From the NCBI GenBank assembly GCA_014871385.1, contig CM026425.1, positions 14,265,668-14,329,667 on the forward strand: a stretch of DNA of 64,000 nt. The letters run 5' to 3'. The notes beneath the pieces are model-generated. The model worked only from the letters and a program-made list of their open reading frames with translations, searched no databases and was not told where the DNA came from. The translations under genes were made by a program, and so were the position numbers. Positions 46,401 through 59,300 of this stretch are shown here, in pieces. The stretch's first letter is position 1, and each line of letters begins with the position of its first letter. This DNA comes from Ceratodon purpureus (lineage: Eukaryota; Streptophyta; Bryopsida; Pseudoditrichales; Ditrichaceae).

Positions 46401-49400
46401 ACATAATATGCGCACAGTGATTGTAGAGAGTCTTCTTGCAACCTTTTGGGCACCTTTGGAGCAAAACAAAGTATAAGGCTCAAACGAAGTTTGACGGCAA
46501 AATAGCTTCTCATCTAACTTGGATACATATTAACTTGTGAACTGATTAAATTATGTTCATTCTTGTCCCCAAATTGAAAAAAAGGTCGATGTCTGTCCAC
46601 TTTTGGTACTGAACAATTGTATTGGATCACTGTGACATCATAATTTGCTTGAAAACCAGAAGAAAGTAGCGGTAAGATAGAAGGAATAGCTTGCGAACCT
46701 AGTGACATAATTGTCGACAGGAATATGAAGTTTGGGAACCCATGAGAGGCCGAGAAACCAATGGTAGCAGGCAATATCGCCACGGAGGTCCTTCTTCACG
46801 ACTACAACTTCCTTCTTAGACTTCGAAGCGGGCAGTGGATCAGCTTCAACAGGTGCCTCTTCAACCTTCTTGCCAAAAGCTATGGCTGGATCCGTGGAAG
46901 GATCGTCCACATATGCTGTTGCCTGGTCTAAGTCCAATACAGCCTCCCACAAGTTTATATTTTTCAAGTCCCAAGACACGCTTGCAATTCCTTCTCTGAA
47001 TGCAACGACATACAAAAATTAATCGTATTAATCTACTTCTGCATTTTAATCACATTACCCATACACAGCTTCGTTAGATACACTTATGACTGAAACAATC
47101 TCCAAACTAATGAAATGACTGGAAAGATACATACTTCTTTGGATTTGGTTGCATATTGACCCACAAGTTGACTGGATTCCACGCAAACTCAATGGCTTGA
47201 TATGGTGATTTGTCGAGGTCATATCTCATGCCTGCAAACATTTCAATGTCAGATTTGCAAGAATAATGGAAACTGATTGGACTGGCCGAATTTTGCAGAT
47301 GACTTCATATAAATTAACTCTTAATTTTTTTTGTTGTGCTAAGCACAGACAAGTCTTTCAGATACCTGTAGTTGGTTCCAAGTAGAAAGTGTCGGGCACT
47401 TCACGGTCACCCTTGAACATAATGACCCAACAATGCAGGCGGAGCTTGTCCAAAGGATCAGGAGGCGTGTTGTCAACTGGTGGCGGTTTAGGTGGGTCAG
47501 CTTTCTTGGGTGGAGGTAACTTATGCTTCTCCAGGTAATCCATCAGAGTGTCATCGTCATCGGTTCTTCCTCGAACAAACACCTAGTACATGAGATCAAA
47601 ATAATAACGATGTTTTAATATATTTCTTCTCAAGTTCAAATGCATGATGACTGATTTAAAGAATTTTGCAACTTTGACAAAGAGACTTCTCTATGTCACC
47701 TCTGTACTGCTACTATTGAAGCCGGCCACAAACAGCTGCCCGAGAAGGAGTCGATCATGCCGTTTCTTTGCTAGATATTCTGCATTGAATTTAGGTGCCA
47801 CAACGATCTCATACTTTTTAGGTGCCTCAACTGCTGCAGGCTGCAATTGTCAAAACCTTTTAGCAAGAAAGTTAAGTTTGTGTATATATCGATATAAATG
47901 AGTTGAATTAAGTTATCACATTAGATCAATAAAAGTGTCAGGACTGGAAAATTCAAGTAAACTGGGATGCATAAATTTTACCGCGTGTTTGTCGTGCTTG
48001 TCGTGTTTCGCGTCGGCAGCGGGTTTCTTCGGTGGTGGATCCACTTTGGTCATGTCAAAATTCACGTGCTTCTGCAGTTTCAAATTGCATGAAAGAAAAT
48101 TAGGCATAAGTCAACTGTCACAAACCTGTGTAGTAGATGATCCATGTAGTTGGATTATTACAAATTGATTAATTTCAAAAAGATATGTGGAAACTCGATG
48201 CATGGCTATGTCTGATGGAAGACCTCGTTGTTGGTTGTGATATCTCTCGGCGCGTAACCGCACACACACATTGCATTGTAACCGACACCAAGAAGTAATG
48301 AAACCAATACTATTGAGTAGTCAAACGAATCTGCTTTTGCCCACTGTCATGCAAGAAATGTAAACAACAAAATCAGCAGCGTTCCTAGTCTCCTGGTACA
48401 AAATATGAAATAGAGATGAAAAACATCGCATCTTAAGTATGAAAATACACCTTAGGAAGTACTGCTTTGAACAGTAATAGTATAAGTTACCTGGAGGATG
48501 GTTAAAGGTGATGGTAGATATTTCGGAAAATCAAGAGGATTTTCTAAAGGCTCGTATTTCAAGAAGCCAGGGAGAAACTTAGCAGCTCCTTCCCAGTAGA
48601 AAAACTCAGGGTACTTCAATTGGGATGGTCTGATTATGGTACTGAGGAACTTGGGAATCCCAGCCTCGTTGGGAATCACGAGCCCCAATGCTCTCCGGTC
48701 TTGATACAGCTGCTCAAACTGTTACAACCAGTGTTGCCAAAACCTCACACCATGTCATCACATTGTATTGAGCACTTTCATTGCTTAATGGAATAAAATC
48801 AATCCGAATTAGCTCAACGAAAAAAAATATAACATGGGTGTATGTTGGGCACCCGCTTTTGCCACTTTTGAACATGGTCTTGCAGGCGCTTATCAGCCTC
48901 AGTCAGGTACTGATATGTTCTCGGAAGCCCACGTAGCTACGCACAAGCCAACAACGGCATATGTGCATTAACAGTCAAATCAGCTAACAAGGCCTTTTCT
49001 AGTAATCGCAATATTGTTCAAGGAAGAAATCAAAACTTGTAAATGCTCAACAGCAAAGAAAATTATACATTCACTTTCTCGAATTCAGAATCCAATATTC
49101 AATATCTAGAGTCCGAAAGGCTTACCATGTACCTTAGTTTCGTTTGCCAATATTTCTGCCACACGGTTTGACTTTACGTCTGGCGGTTTTTGTTTTACTG
49201 GAGGAAGCACCTAAATTGCCCATTCAAGTTAACGTTGTAAGTTACTTCCTACTGTGCTCCTCCGAATACAATAGATGATTCAATTGATTAGCAATGTATA
49301 CTGAAGAAAATGTAACTTATGTGAGGAAGGGCGGTATCTTACCTTTAGCTTCAGACTCTCAGTATTCGTCTCCATGTAAACGTCCCATACCAATGAATCG

Positions 49401-52400
49401 GCAAAGCCTTCAATTATGACTTGTTCCTCTGTTTCATTACGATTTTGTATTACCAGAAGCAAGTTCTTATGAAAGCAATAACTGCCACAAATACGGGAAA
49501 AACACCTTTGTCATTTCAACATTTCCTTTTGAACTCCAATTTGTGCATTTGGAATGTGACTTTTAGAAATCCTCAAAGTGCCAGCATTCTGGGTTTATAA
49601 TGCTTTGTGTTTTGCTGATTATTTCAAGTAGTATGATCACCTGGAAACTGGTTTTTCGGGAAGCTCGGTTTCTAACTCGACCCAACGGTGTGGCTCTGCA
49701 CAGCCAAGGACAGTAGATCATTTAAATGAAAATTTGAAGTGGCTATTATTCTGGAGTAATTCATATCTGGGTGATGAAAATGCTAATGAAATGAAGTATG
49801 TGATAGCTGGTTCGAATTGGAGATGTGCAATGCTTAAACAATATGAAAACAAGTGCAGAAATATGTGCGTAAATGATCACGTAGATAAAGTAGCAGTCTA
49901 CATGCTAATGGTAACTCATAGGACATGGAAAAACCTTGAAGAAAAAGATGTGCTAGAATTAATGGCGTAAATTACCATGGTATTGAAGTTCCATTCTATC
50001 CACAAGGGGCAATAACATAGCTTGTTGACTGCATGACCAACAAACAATTGATCAGTTTAAAAGATGTCGACAGAAATTTTTCCATGTAGAAAAGCAGCTC
50101 ACAACACCAAACAATGGCAAACGAAGAAGTTAAACAGATTAGGCCTTAGATATGTATATATCGTATACCTGGTAACCTCCTCAAGATTGTCAACAGGTGG
50201 TAACTCCATGGAGAACATGCTTGTCTTTGCTTTACCACTGGCACTCGTGCCTCCAACGATATAAAATCTAAACAACAAAAACTTGTTGAACTTTCTCAAT
50301 CAAACGTTTTAAATGATATGCTAAAATGTAAGTGATTGCAGCTTTTATTTTACCTACACTTCGTAACCCAGACTGACCTTAATGTGAAAAAAATTAAAGC
50401 AGCAGTTTCTTACTTATTGTTCATTATTTTCGCAGTGTGCCCATATCTCGGTTCCAATCCTGTTTGATTCACCTGTGGGCATGCGGGCATTGCTTACACA
50501 TTACAAATCTGTATCGAAATCAGCATAAAATTCAAAAGTAACTTCAAATTTCCTCCTCATGAGCATGTATTTGCTACACATATGAAATTTGTAAGAACAT
50601 AGTGAAAACGAGTACAGCCACCTTGATCCAAATGAAGTTAACGGTACTCATGACATACATGTCATCCAAGATTAAGTCAGCTCTCCCTCCATGAATGTAA
50701 ATCACACCATCTTCCACCACCATTGCTGCATTTTGGCGAGGATCTGGCTTTGATCCTTTCGTGCTCTGCGGGTTCCACGTCCATGTCTGAATCACAAGTG
50801 GCAACACCTACTTAGCAGGTAGCGTATGAACTTAGCTAAGATTTATGGTGAGCTAACACGTCTCTACCTCTAGTTCTAAATTCTCAACACCTGAGTTTCT
50901 GGTCAACAATCGCGATGGTAATCATGATGTATAAAATCCATCAATATCCAAGACTTCCAAAATACACTACAATCTATGTCAACTACGATAGAATAAGAGA
51001 GAATTTCACCTTAGCGTCAAGGATGTAGAGATCATTAAATCGTTGCCGAGCGCCGTGTCCTCCGAAGATCATAACCTTATCCCCAACTGCTACCATACAT
51101 GCACCTTCTCTCACATGTGGTTGGGGACCTTCTAGCAGTGGCTGCAAAATCACACACCTTTAAATTAAAAGAATTGATTCAATACTTAATTCATGTGATA
51201 GATGTGATACCAAGTTTATTGTCGTAGTCTTTTGACAATTAATCTGCTGGCCGATGAAGCAAAAGAGGTTACCTTCACCCATGACATACTCCGAAGATCA
51301 AGATAATACAAATCATTCAGCAGTTTCTGTTCCTCGTTTCTTCCTCCAAAGAAGAATAATCTGTCGATAATTTCATACAAAAAGAAAGCCAACAGTATGG
51401 TGTTAGCCAATTTCCAAGTTCCCATATTCCCACTACATCAGGATGTGAAGGCTGTGCTGTCTGTGAGAATGCATTGCCATGCGTTTAAACATAAATTCAT
51501 CAAGTCCTGCCCGAAAACCTAAGCATGAGCGGAATCAACTTATACAGCAATACATGACCCAAATTTTGAGAGCAGTACCCACTTCAATAAAATTTCACAA
51601 GGCAGAATCACAATCATTGAGTTGATCTTTGTACATTTTTGGTATTACCGATGTGTACCATCAAAGGCAGCAGCGTGTCCGTCACGGCAAGACGGTGGAC
51701 CTCCGTTGGTCACAGGTCGCCCCCATATCAGAGTCATGTAATTGATACTGTAGAGCTCATCCACCTACAATCAGTAAATCCATGACGCAGCCAGTGATCA
51801 TTAACCTTACACTGGCTGCCGGAAAATCCAGGTATTCAAAAAACATCCAACATTATATCTTATCTAACATGACTGCAAGACCTTCCGTCAGAATCTTGAT
51901 AAATACCTTGCCATACTTAGAGATAAATCCTCCAAACATATAAGTGACATTCTGGGCTTGAGTGATGGAATGTCCTATCCTTGCCAATGGCCAATTGCTG
52001 AACTCACTCTTTGTGTAATACCGCTTATATGAACCTATCCATTAAAAACGCCTTCATCAGACACTGCCTATCTAGAAAGAAACTATACATCGAAATATCA
52101 CAAATTTGTATAGAAATAGTAAACAATCTGCTTATTACCAACAGATTGAGCAGCAGGTCTCTCTTTAGCCCTGGATTCAAGCTGCTCGTCTTGATATTGC
52201 GTTCGAAGGTATCCCATGAAAGAAAAAAAACCCTGTTGCAAATACAAGATTTAAAACTTAAAATCAACAACAAAATTCAGTTCAGCATACCAGAATTCGA
52301 ACACTTGTTTCAGTTCATTCAACTCTAGATCATGATAAGAATCCAATTGCAATGTCTAACCTGTAAGTAGAGCTGTAAGCCAGGCTCGGCCAATGGATTA

Positions 52401-53639
52401 CCCAAGCACTCCAGGCGCTGAAGGTTCTTCAGGTGACCCACAGTTGAAGGCAAACTAGTAATCTTGTTGATGTGAATGTCCAGTTCCACTAACTCGTTCA
52501 ACTGCCCCATTGTTGCTGGCAAACTTGCAATCTCGTTCTGACTGATATTCAGCTTCATCAGCGATTTAGCCAATTCAATTGAAGCTGGAATCGTGGTTAT
52601 CTTGTTCTTCGCTGCGCAAGAATAAAGATTACTATGACTGGGATGTTGATGTCACAACTCTGGTTCTCGTGTTCGGCTTTTAAACCAAAAAAAGGTGGAT
52701 CTTCGTTATCATTAAATAGGTGATTAGCAGTGGCAGTTCTTACAAATATTGAGGCTGATAAGATTTGGCATATTTGACCAGAAGCACGGTAATGTTCCCG
52801 TAAGTAGATTATTGGTGAAATCAACTTCTCTCATATTTGACAAAATACTCAACGACATGTCAATCTCTTTTATAAAATTATCTGATGCGTCCAGAACCTG
52901 CCATTTGGAAAGGATTTTAAGCTACAGGACCATCGAAATTGCTGTCGAAATCACTCAAAGAAATCCATTCTAATCAAACAAAAAGAAACTATGTTCACAA
53001 CTCACACGGTCAGGACGAATGGTGCTTTCATCCCAGAACAACCATCAGTTTGTAAACAATATATCATCAGATCGCAGTTTTGAGAAAAACCTGAAGTTTC
53101 GGGAATGTAAAAGTGATACGAGGGATCTCCGAGAAGCGATTATTCTTCAATATAAAAACCTGCATCTGTTTCGTCTCTCCCATGTCCATCGGTAAAACTT
53201 GGAAAATGTTTCTGCAAGTTCACCAGTGGTCTAATGAAAAGATTGTAGACACACAAGTGTTCAACCATGCTCCAATCTAAGCACTTCATAGTCCAACTCA
53301 ACGCTTATAATCCATAACAGAACACATCAAAAATTCATCATCACTATTTTCTTGCAACAAAGAATGCACGATCAAGACAACAGCACAACTGAACAAGAGA
53401 AATTTGTTTCAGGTTGTGGATGTACTTCGTAAGATTGATCTCGTGCATTGTTGTAATACCAATGTACTTCGCCGTTGCTGTGAATTTGTTTGGAATTTCC
53501 CACATGCCCATGTTGCTGCAGGGTGCACAATTGATGAAGGTTTAGCACTATCATACATGGACACACCCTATAGAGAAAAGGAACCACTGAACTGAATTGC
53601 GATGTATTCTAATACTTACGCCGCAACACTGGCAAGCAT
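43491..53639 (-). CDS. DRC7: DRC7/CCDC135-like subunit of the nexin-dynein regulatory complex, with LRR and kelch N-terminus
   Basis: About 34 exons give roughly 1570 residues; the phases I checked, including every junction from the LRR part to the kelch part and on to the DRC7 core, fit. The ATG (53639) follows an in-frame stop and opens a 20-base exon. DNA about 53515-52325 encodes leucine-rich repeats ('LNISQNEIASLPATMGQLNE'). About 52030-50155 encodes kelch blades ('YMFGGFISKYG', 'LFFFGGRNEEQ', 'VMIFGGHGARQRFNDLYILD', 'IYIHGGRADL', 'FYIVGG'). From 48722 comes the DRC7 core: 'YPEFFYWEGAAKFLPGFLKY', 'ENPLDFPKYLPSP', 'SFDYSIVLVSLLLGVGYNAM', 'LRLHCWVIMFKGDREVPDTF', 'FAWNPVNLWVNMQ'. Then follow MORN-like 'RWDGLIERLVYYSDE' and 'FFEYYPRARIDGLQTREE', and a C-terminal coiled coil ('ATEQAVFRIRILEERHAYHE'). 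It acts in motile cilia, linking outer doublets and controlling dynein. The transglutaminase-like cysteine position reads Ser. Confidence 0.9.
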
Positions 53640-54908
53640 TGTACATTACACAACATTAAAAACTATAAGTGATTGAACATTGATAGGCTACAAAGCACAA
53701 GAGAGAAACAGCTTAGGGATTGCAAAGACATCTATCAGAAGCTTCGAAACAGCACCTGAAATTGAGTTTCAAACTGCGGCGACACTCCACCATCCGTGCT
53801 TTTATCTTCTCCATGCTCGGTTTTTTCACTGCAACACAATGCCAAACCATTCTCAAACCATTCCCAAACCATCTCAAAACATTCCGAATTCCTTACACAG
53901 AAAAAACGATGCAAATCGGCTTCCTCACCATCGTGCACAAAAAATTACATCATAATTGTAGGTGTCGACATACTTGACATTGACAGATTATCCATTGATC
54001 AACCACATCACCGAACTTCACGAGAGATTACAAACACAGTCAAGAGAAGGACAGATTGAAAAACAGAGACAGAAATGAGCGACGGATTCTTCACTTACTG
54101 TTGTTCAGCGGTGTCCCCGGTTTCCCTGTCGAGGTTGGCGACGCCGGTTTCCCCATCGTGACCGCCTCTTCTCCTTCCCTCCTCGATCGTCTCTACCGTA
54201 CTCACAACACTGCTCGACAAAACCCGTCTAACTTCAACGATACCAAGCCAGAGAAACAACAAGGTTTACAATAACGATGATCACTCCCTTCGTGTATCCA
54301 TCAGACACAAACTCCTGAACTCGGCTCTTGTCCTCTTCCAATGCACAGCATCACCCGCCGGCAGAAACAGGAATCATTTCCATCAGTCCATTGCACCAGC
54401 AGCCGAAAGCGACGATCTCTCACTTCAACTTGGTGTATGATCCATCAGACACAGAATTGGCAGCAGGAAAAACTACACCAGTGCAGCCGAATCCCTAGTC
54501 GTTGAAGCAACATGGTAAGTAACCAACCCATTCAACCCACTCCTCTGTGATGCAGACAACGCTCTCCTGCATTGCCATGAAAGCATGTTTTGGACGCCCA
54601 AGTAGCGCAATTGATGTGGCACTTGGACCCAGGTGACATGCGGCCGGTGTTGTGGATTGAGCTTATGCCGATGGGTGTCGAGTTTGCCATGAAACGTGAA
54701 CCGGTGAAGGGTTGGTGCGCAGTCATCAGCACAATCGAAGCGCAGATTTGAAGCAGAGCGTGTTTGCGGAGCGGTGGTGAAGCGTTTTTTTGGTGGCAAG
54801 TTCTCGCTTAGCATTTGGTTTGGAAAATGTGGGGGTTGTGAGATTGCGGATATCGTTTTTGAGATGCTCATGCGCTGGATGAAGGTGTTTTATGGTTTGG
54901 AATTCGGG

Positions 54909-54985
54909 AAGTTAGTGGATGTGTGTTGCAGTTTGGTTTATGGTGTAAGTTAGTGGATGTGTGTTGCAGTTTGGTTTATGGTGTA
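54909..54985 (+). repeat. 38-bp perfect tandem duplication
   Basis: The unit beginning 'aagttagtggatgtgtgttg' occurs twice head to tail without change in the region between the divergent genes. Confidence 0.85.
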
Positions 54986-55913
54986 AGTTTGGGATGTTGG
55001 TGATGTGGATTTGGTTTCTGAGCTGCTCTAGATGAAGGCTGGAAGGTGTATGTGGAGTGGTGGGATTTGCTGCTGTGGCCTGTGAGTATGTTCGATTTGA
55101 GGTTTGAAGTGGGTTGTTGAGGCTGGATGAAGAAGAGTTTTCCATTTCGTTGTTAGGAAAATGTAATGCAGTGCGCTGCATTGGAGTGCTAGTGATTGTT
55201 GAGTAATGCTGAGTAATGCTGAAGCGTTTTTTGGTCTCGACTGCTCGGGTTCTCAGTATTTAACTCTTTGGCGAAGACGACGCTTATGGTTCGGAATCGG
55301 GACAGGTGAGGGTGGAGTGTTGATGCAGAGCGTGAAACCTTTTGCAGTTTGAGTTGCGGATTTCGTTGAGTTTGAGGATTCTCTTGGATTTGGGAAGTCT
55401 GGAAAATTTGTTAACATAGCCGGCCGGCCTTTCCTTCGGCGATTTGCAGGCGAGAGGATTCTGGAGCGAAGTTATGCTGGAGACAATCTGTGGACTGCAA
55501 GCGCGTAGTGTCACACAGCTAACGTGAAATAGAGACAAACCAGGTTGTGAACCGAATTTCTACAGGTAACTTATGCTATTTGCAAACCAGCTGATGTCTA
55601 TGGTGGCAAATGGGCAGTTGGCCGTTGTCGCCACTGCTGTGATAATCAACCAATTGGACATGAATTATGGTTTGCAATCGACATTGTCATCCTCGTAAAT
55701 CCTTCCTCTTGAAGTTCATCGAAGGATTTGGTCGTGTACATTTCATCAGATTCTGCCTCCAGAATTGCATGAGCTCAAGTAGCGACTAGAGTCTGAAACC
55801 CTTCCACACTTCGGCTACGTATTCGGGATTTTCAGTTTAATTAGGGCATCCTGGAACTTGAAACGGAGAACCCTGTCAACGGCCCTCATCACAAAGCTTG
55901 TACTGCAACCAGC

Positions 55914-55967
55914 CTTCTTAACCTACTGCACCTTCTTAACCTACAGCACCTGCTTAACCTACTCAGC
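55914..55967 (+). repeat. Three 18-bp tandem units
   Basis: Units close to 'cttcttaacctactgcac' follow each other three times with a few changes. Confidence 0.75.
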
Positions 55968-56362
55968 ATTTCTCCCATTCTGACAATTATGAGCTCATTA
56001 GATTGTCTGTTTACGATGTTTGATTCACGCTGGTCATATTGACCAGAGTTTCTGATATCCGTGCTTCAGTGATCGGATTCATCAACATGTCAACCGATCC
56101 CTTTCGTCCTGATGCAAACTTTTTTCGAAGCTCTGATGCTCTCGATACAGTCCTCAATGTCTCACATTTTTTGGAGCAATCTTAACGGCCTGTCTCCTTT
56201 CTAAAGTAGCAATAGGGTTCGGATTATTGAATTTGGGTAGCCCTAACAGGATCACTCTAAATGTATTTATCTGTTCAGATCGAGGGAAGCTCCAAACGGA
56301 GATCACTGTGAATCAGCACTCGAAATCTGCAGTGCTGCGACACGAATTGCTGGTGAAGGAAC

Positions 56363-59300
56363 ATGGGAAGCCCAGTAGAGATCATACCGGGCTGGGAGGC
56401 GATCAATGATCGTCTGGACAGCACTCTTGTTCAACTCAATCGTCTTATTCACCATTATGCTGATGTACCTCTACCTGAAGATGTGGAAGGCACCTACCCG
56501 GGCAGGGATGTAAGCCTGGCTGCACATGAATTTCTGTCTCTTCCCTCTGCAGCCTCTCTGCCCAATCTCGTTTCAATCCACAGTACATGTTGCTTTGGTA
56601 GCTTATGGGAAAGGTTTGAAATTCGTTCTATGTGTAAAAATATTGTGTATTGCGAGTGCTTTCTGCTCTCTGAAGTCCAGCAATAGTTGTGACTTAAGTT
56701 TTGGAGATTTCTTACATCACCCAACCTTTAGGGTTAATTCTAAACTCAGAAACGTGGGCTGTATCCCTACATTCCAGTTGTTTGTTGTTATGTTTCGATT
56801 TAGATAGAAGTTTTTTGTTTATATTTGCCAGCAACAGTTGACTTCATTATTTTGAGGTAACGTGGGATGTCTTTTGATATTATCAAGTAATGGTGTTTGA
56901 TCGGTTCCTGCAGCCCGGCTGTGTATCAGAAGAATGTCTGGAGACCGACATTCAAGAAATTTTAAGGCAAGCCCATGTTCGTCTGAGAGAATTTACGGAA
57001 TCTATGGGTTTTAAGAATGGACTTCCTGACCAGCGCGGAAATCAATTTCAGGGGGCAAATGAGGTACTACTTGTCACATCGTCGAACTTGAAGCTACTTG
57101 ATAAGCAAGCATTTAGGTGATACTGACCTTTGTTCTAGCAAGGTTCCATGTGGTACAACAAGTCTCCTATAAATCTTATATCAGTCAGATGATTCACAGT
57201 GTAAGTGATAGACAGCAAACCAACCCTAACTTTCACAACCTCTCTCTCCTTGTCCACCGATATTTAGCAACTTCAGATATGCGTTGGTGCCTGAAGAATG
57301 TAAGGGTGGGAAGGGTTGCACTACAGGAGTTGGAAAGAAGTTTGGCTCAAGCAGATCACCGGAATTCTTTACTGAAGGAAGAGCTTGCTCGAGCACAGCA
57401 TGATTTGGCCGACCTCAAACAGGTTAGTAATCACCCTTTATCTCGGCAGCAGCCAAGTATTTTTCGCTGGTGATTGTTGTTGGGGGTAGTGAATCGCAAT
57501 ATGAACCGGCGTGCTCTGAAGTGAATACAGATTTTGTTCACAGTTTTCATTACATTACCATTCAAACATGAGAGTACATAGGCATTGTGCAGCATGGCAT
57601 TAACCAACACCATCCCTGCAGAATCGTAACATGCTATAGTTAGAAGTTAGCAGTTAACCCGAATTGTACTCCGATGTACTTTCGATAATCTAAGCTTAAA
57701 AATGGAAAATTCGATGATGCTGTTGTAATCCTACCTCCTTACGTGGATCACGAACTGTGGTTTGTTAACTTCATTCTCGGTCATTACAGAAAATAACACA
57801 GTATGAGGATACTATAGACCAATTCCGCGAGGAGGGCGTCCCCAATATAAAACAGGCGAGGTACCTACAACCTTGTCAATCTTTGAAATAATATTAAACC
57901 TAACTCTTCGAAGAGGATCTCCGATAGTTTTGGACTATAGTCGAGACCCGATTACTAAGGCCTTAAAACTATTTTATCTGTAACCTTTGTTCAGTTTCTC
58001 AAGTGATCAACTAAGTAGGACTTCATCTAAGTTGTAAATGGTTCTCATCTCTTTAGGTCAATGCATGTGAAGTTTGTGGAGCTTCCAGATTCATGGTATT
58101 GTATGTTAGGGTATAGCAACCAGTGGTTAATATTACTTTGTTTCCCTTGGACGTCATTTTTGATGTGCTAGGGAACTGGAGAGAGCCAAGGCCGAATTGA
58201 TTGAGAAGACAAAAGAGTTCGCTGACACTTCAGCTTCGATACGGAAGACCGAAAAAGTAAGTATTCAGAATGTCAATTTAGGCATTTTAAAATCTACCAT
58301 GTAGTAAGTCCTTTGATATCTCATGACTGCATGCTAATTCGGTTAAGTATGTAACAACTGTCACGCTAAAGGAGAGTGAAAATGTGTAGTTATATAGCAA
58401 CGGGTAGTGTACTCAGGCTTGTTGCAACTTCTTTATTACGATTTCCATGCCCCAAATAAAATTTCATGCTTGCCCTTAAAAAGCTGAAGCTTGAATTTGT
58501 GCGGTGCAGGAACTGGCAGAATGTAAACAAGCAAAAAAACAAGAGGTAAGGACAACTGTTTGCGCTGTGAATTCAGACAAAGTCGCCTTATTAAAGGGTG
58601 AATCCCAGGGTCTTGTGCCTAGAATTTTCAAATCTTCTGCAGTTAGTGGAAGTAGTCATCCGCCTTCTGGGCTCTGAACTTCTAAGTTAACTTCGTCATT
58701 ATGGTGGCTGATAGGGTCTATGTAAAACATAAATGAGTTCGTAGAAGTTTTGAGGATAGATAATTAAGCTCAAGAATGGAGATTTTGAAGAAGAATGTCT
58801 CATGGAACTGATTGCAGCTTGCAAGGGAGAAGATAAAAAAACAGCGTGAATTGAGAGAGTTGAAGGAAAATTTTCAGAAGGAAGTGCTAACTGCAACCCA
58901 GCAACATCTGGATAGAGAAATGGAACTGCAAGAATTTTGCCAAAGAGAAAAGGATGCACACTCGAAAACCGTAGAGGTAAACAAGATACGACGTGGCATT
59001 GCAGAGTCTGCGTATCAGAAAATGTGTGATTTTTTAGAAGTTCTTGTAGATTCATTTCTAAAATTGAAGTCGCAATGTTGGAAGTTACGGACTACAAGTA
59101 TCTAGTCCAACATCTGTTTATGCTGCTAAGCTGCAAATATTGCTACCTATCTTTCAATATTTGAGATATTTGTGGTCCAATTCATATATTCTCCACTGAA
59201 CGTAGGACATGATGACGCTTCACACAGAGGAAGTCAAGAAATTGAAGGTATTTTGGGTGCCATGACCAGTGCTGATTCTTGAAGGTTATCTCTCTTTCAA

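Larger units (their letters stand above)
53640..56362. promoter_or_regulatory. Shared 2.7-kb divergent upstream region of DRC7 and the coiled-coil gene
   Basis: The two genes are transcribed away from this stretch. It has no supported gene. It contains a two-copy 38-bp tandem duplication at about 54909-54985 and three imperfect 18-bp units (cttcttaacctactgcac type) at 55914-55967. No transcription-factor site can be named with confidence. Confidence 0.45.
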
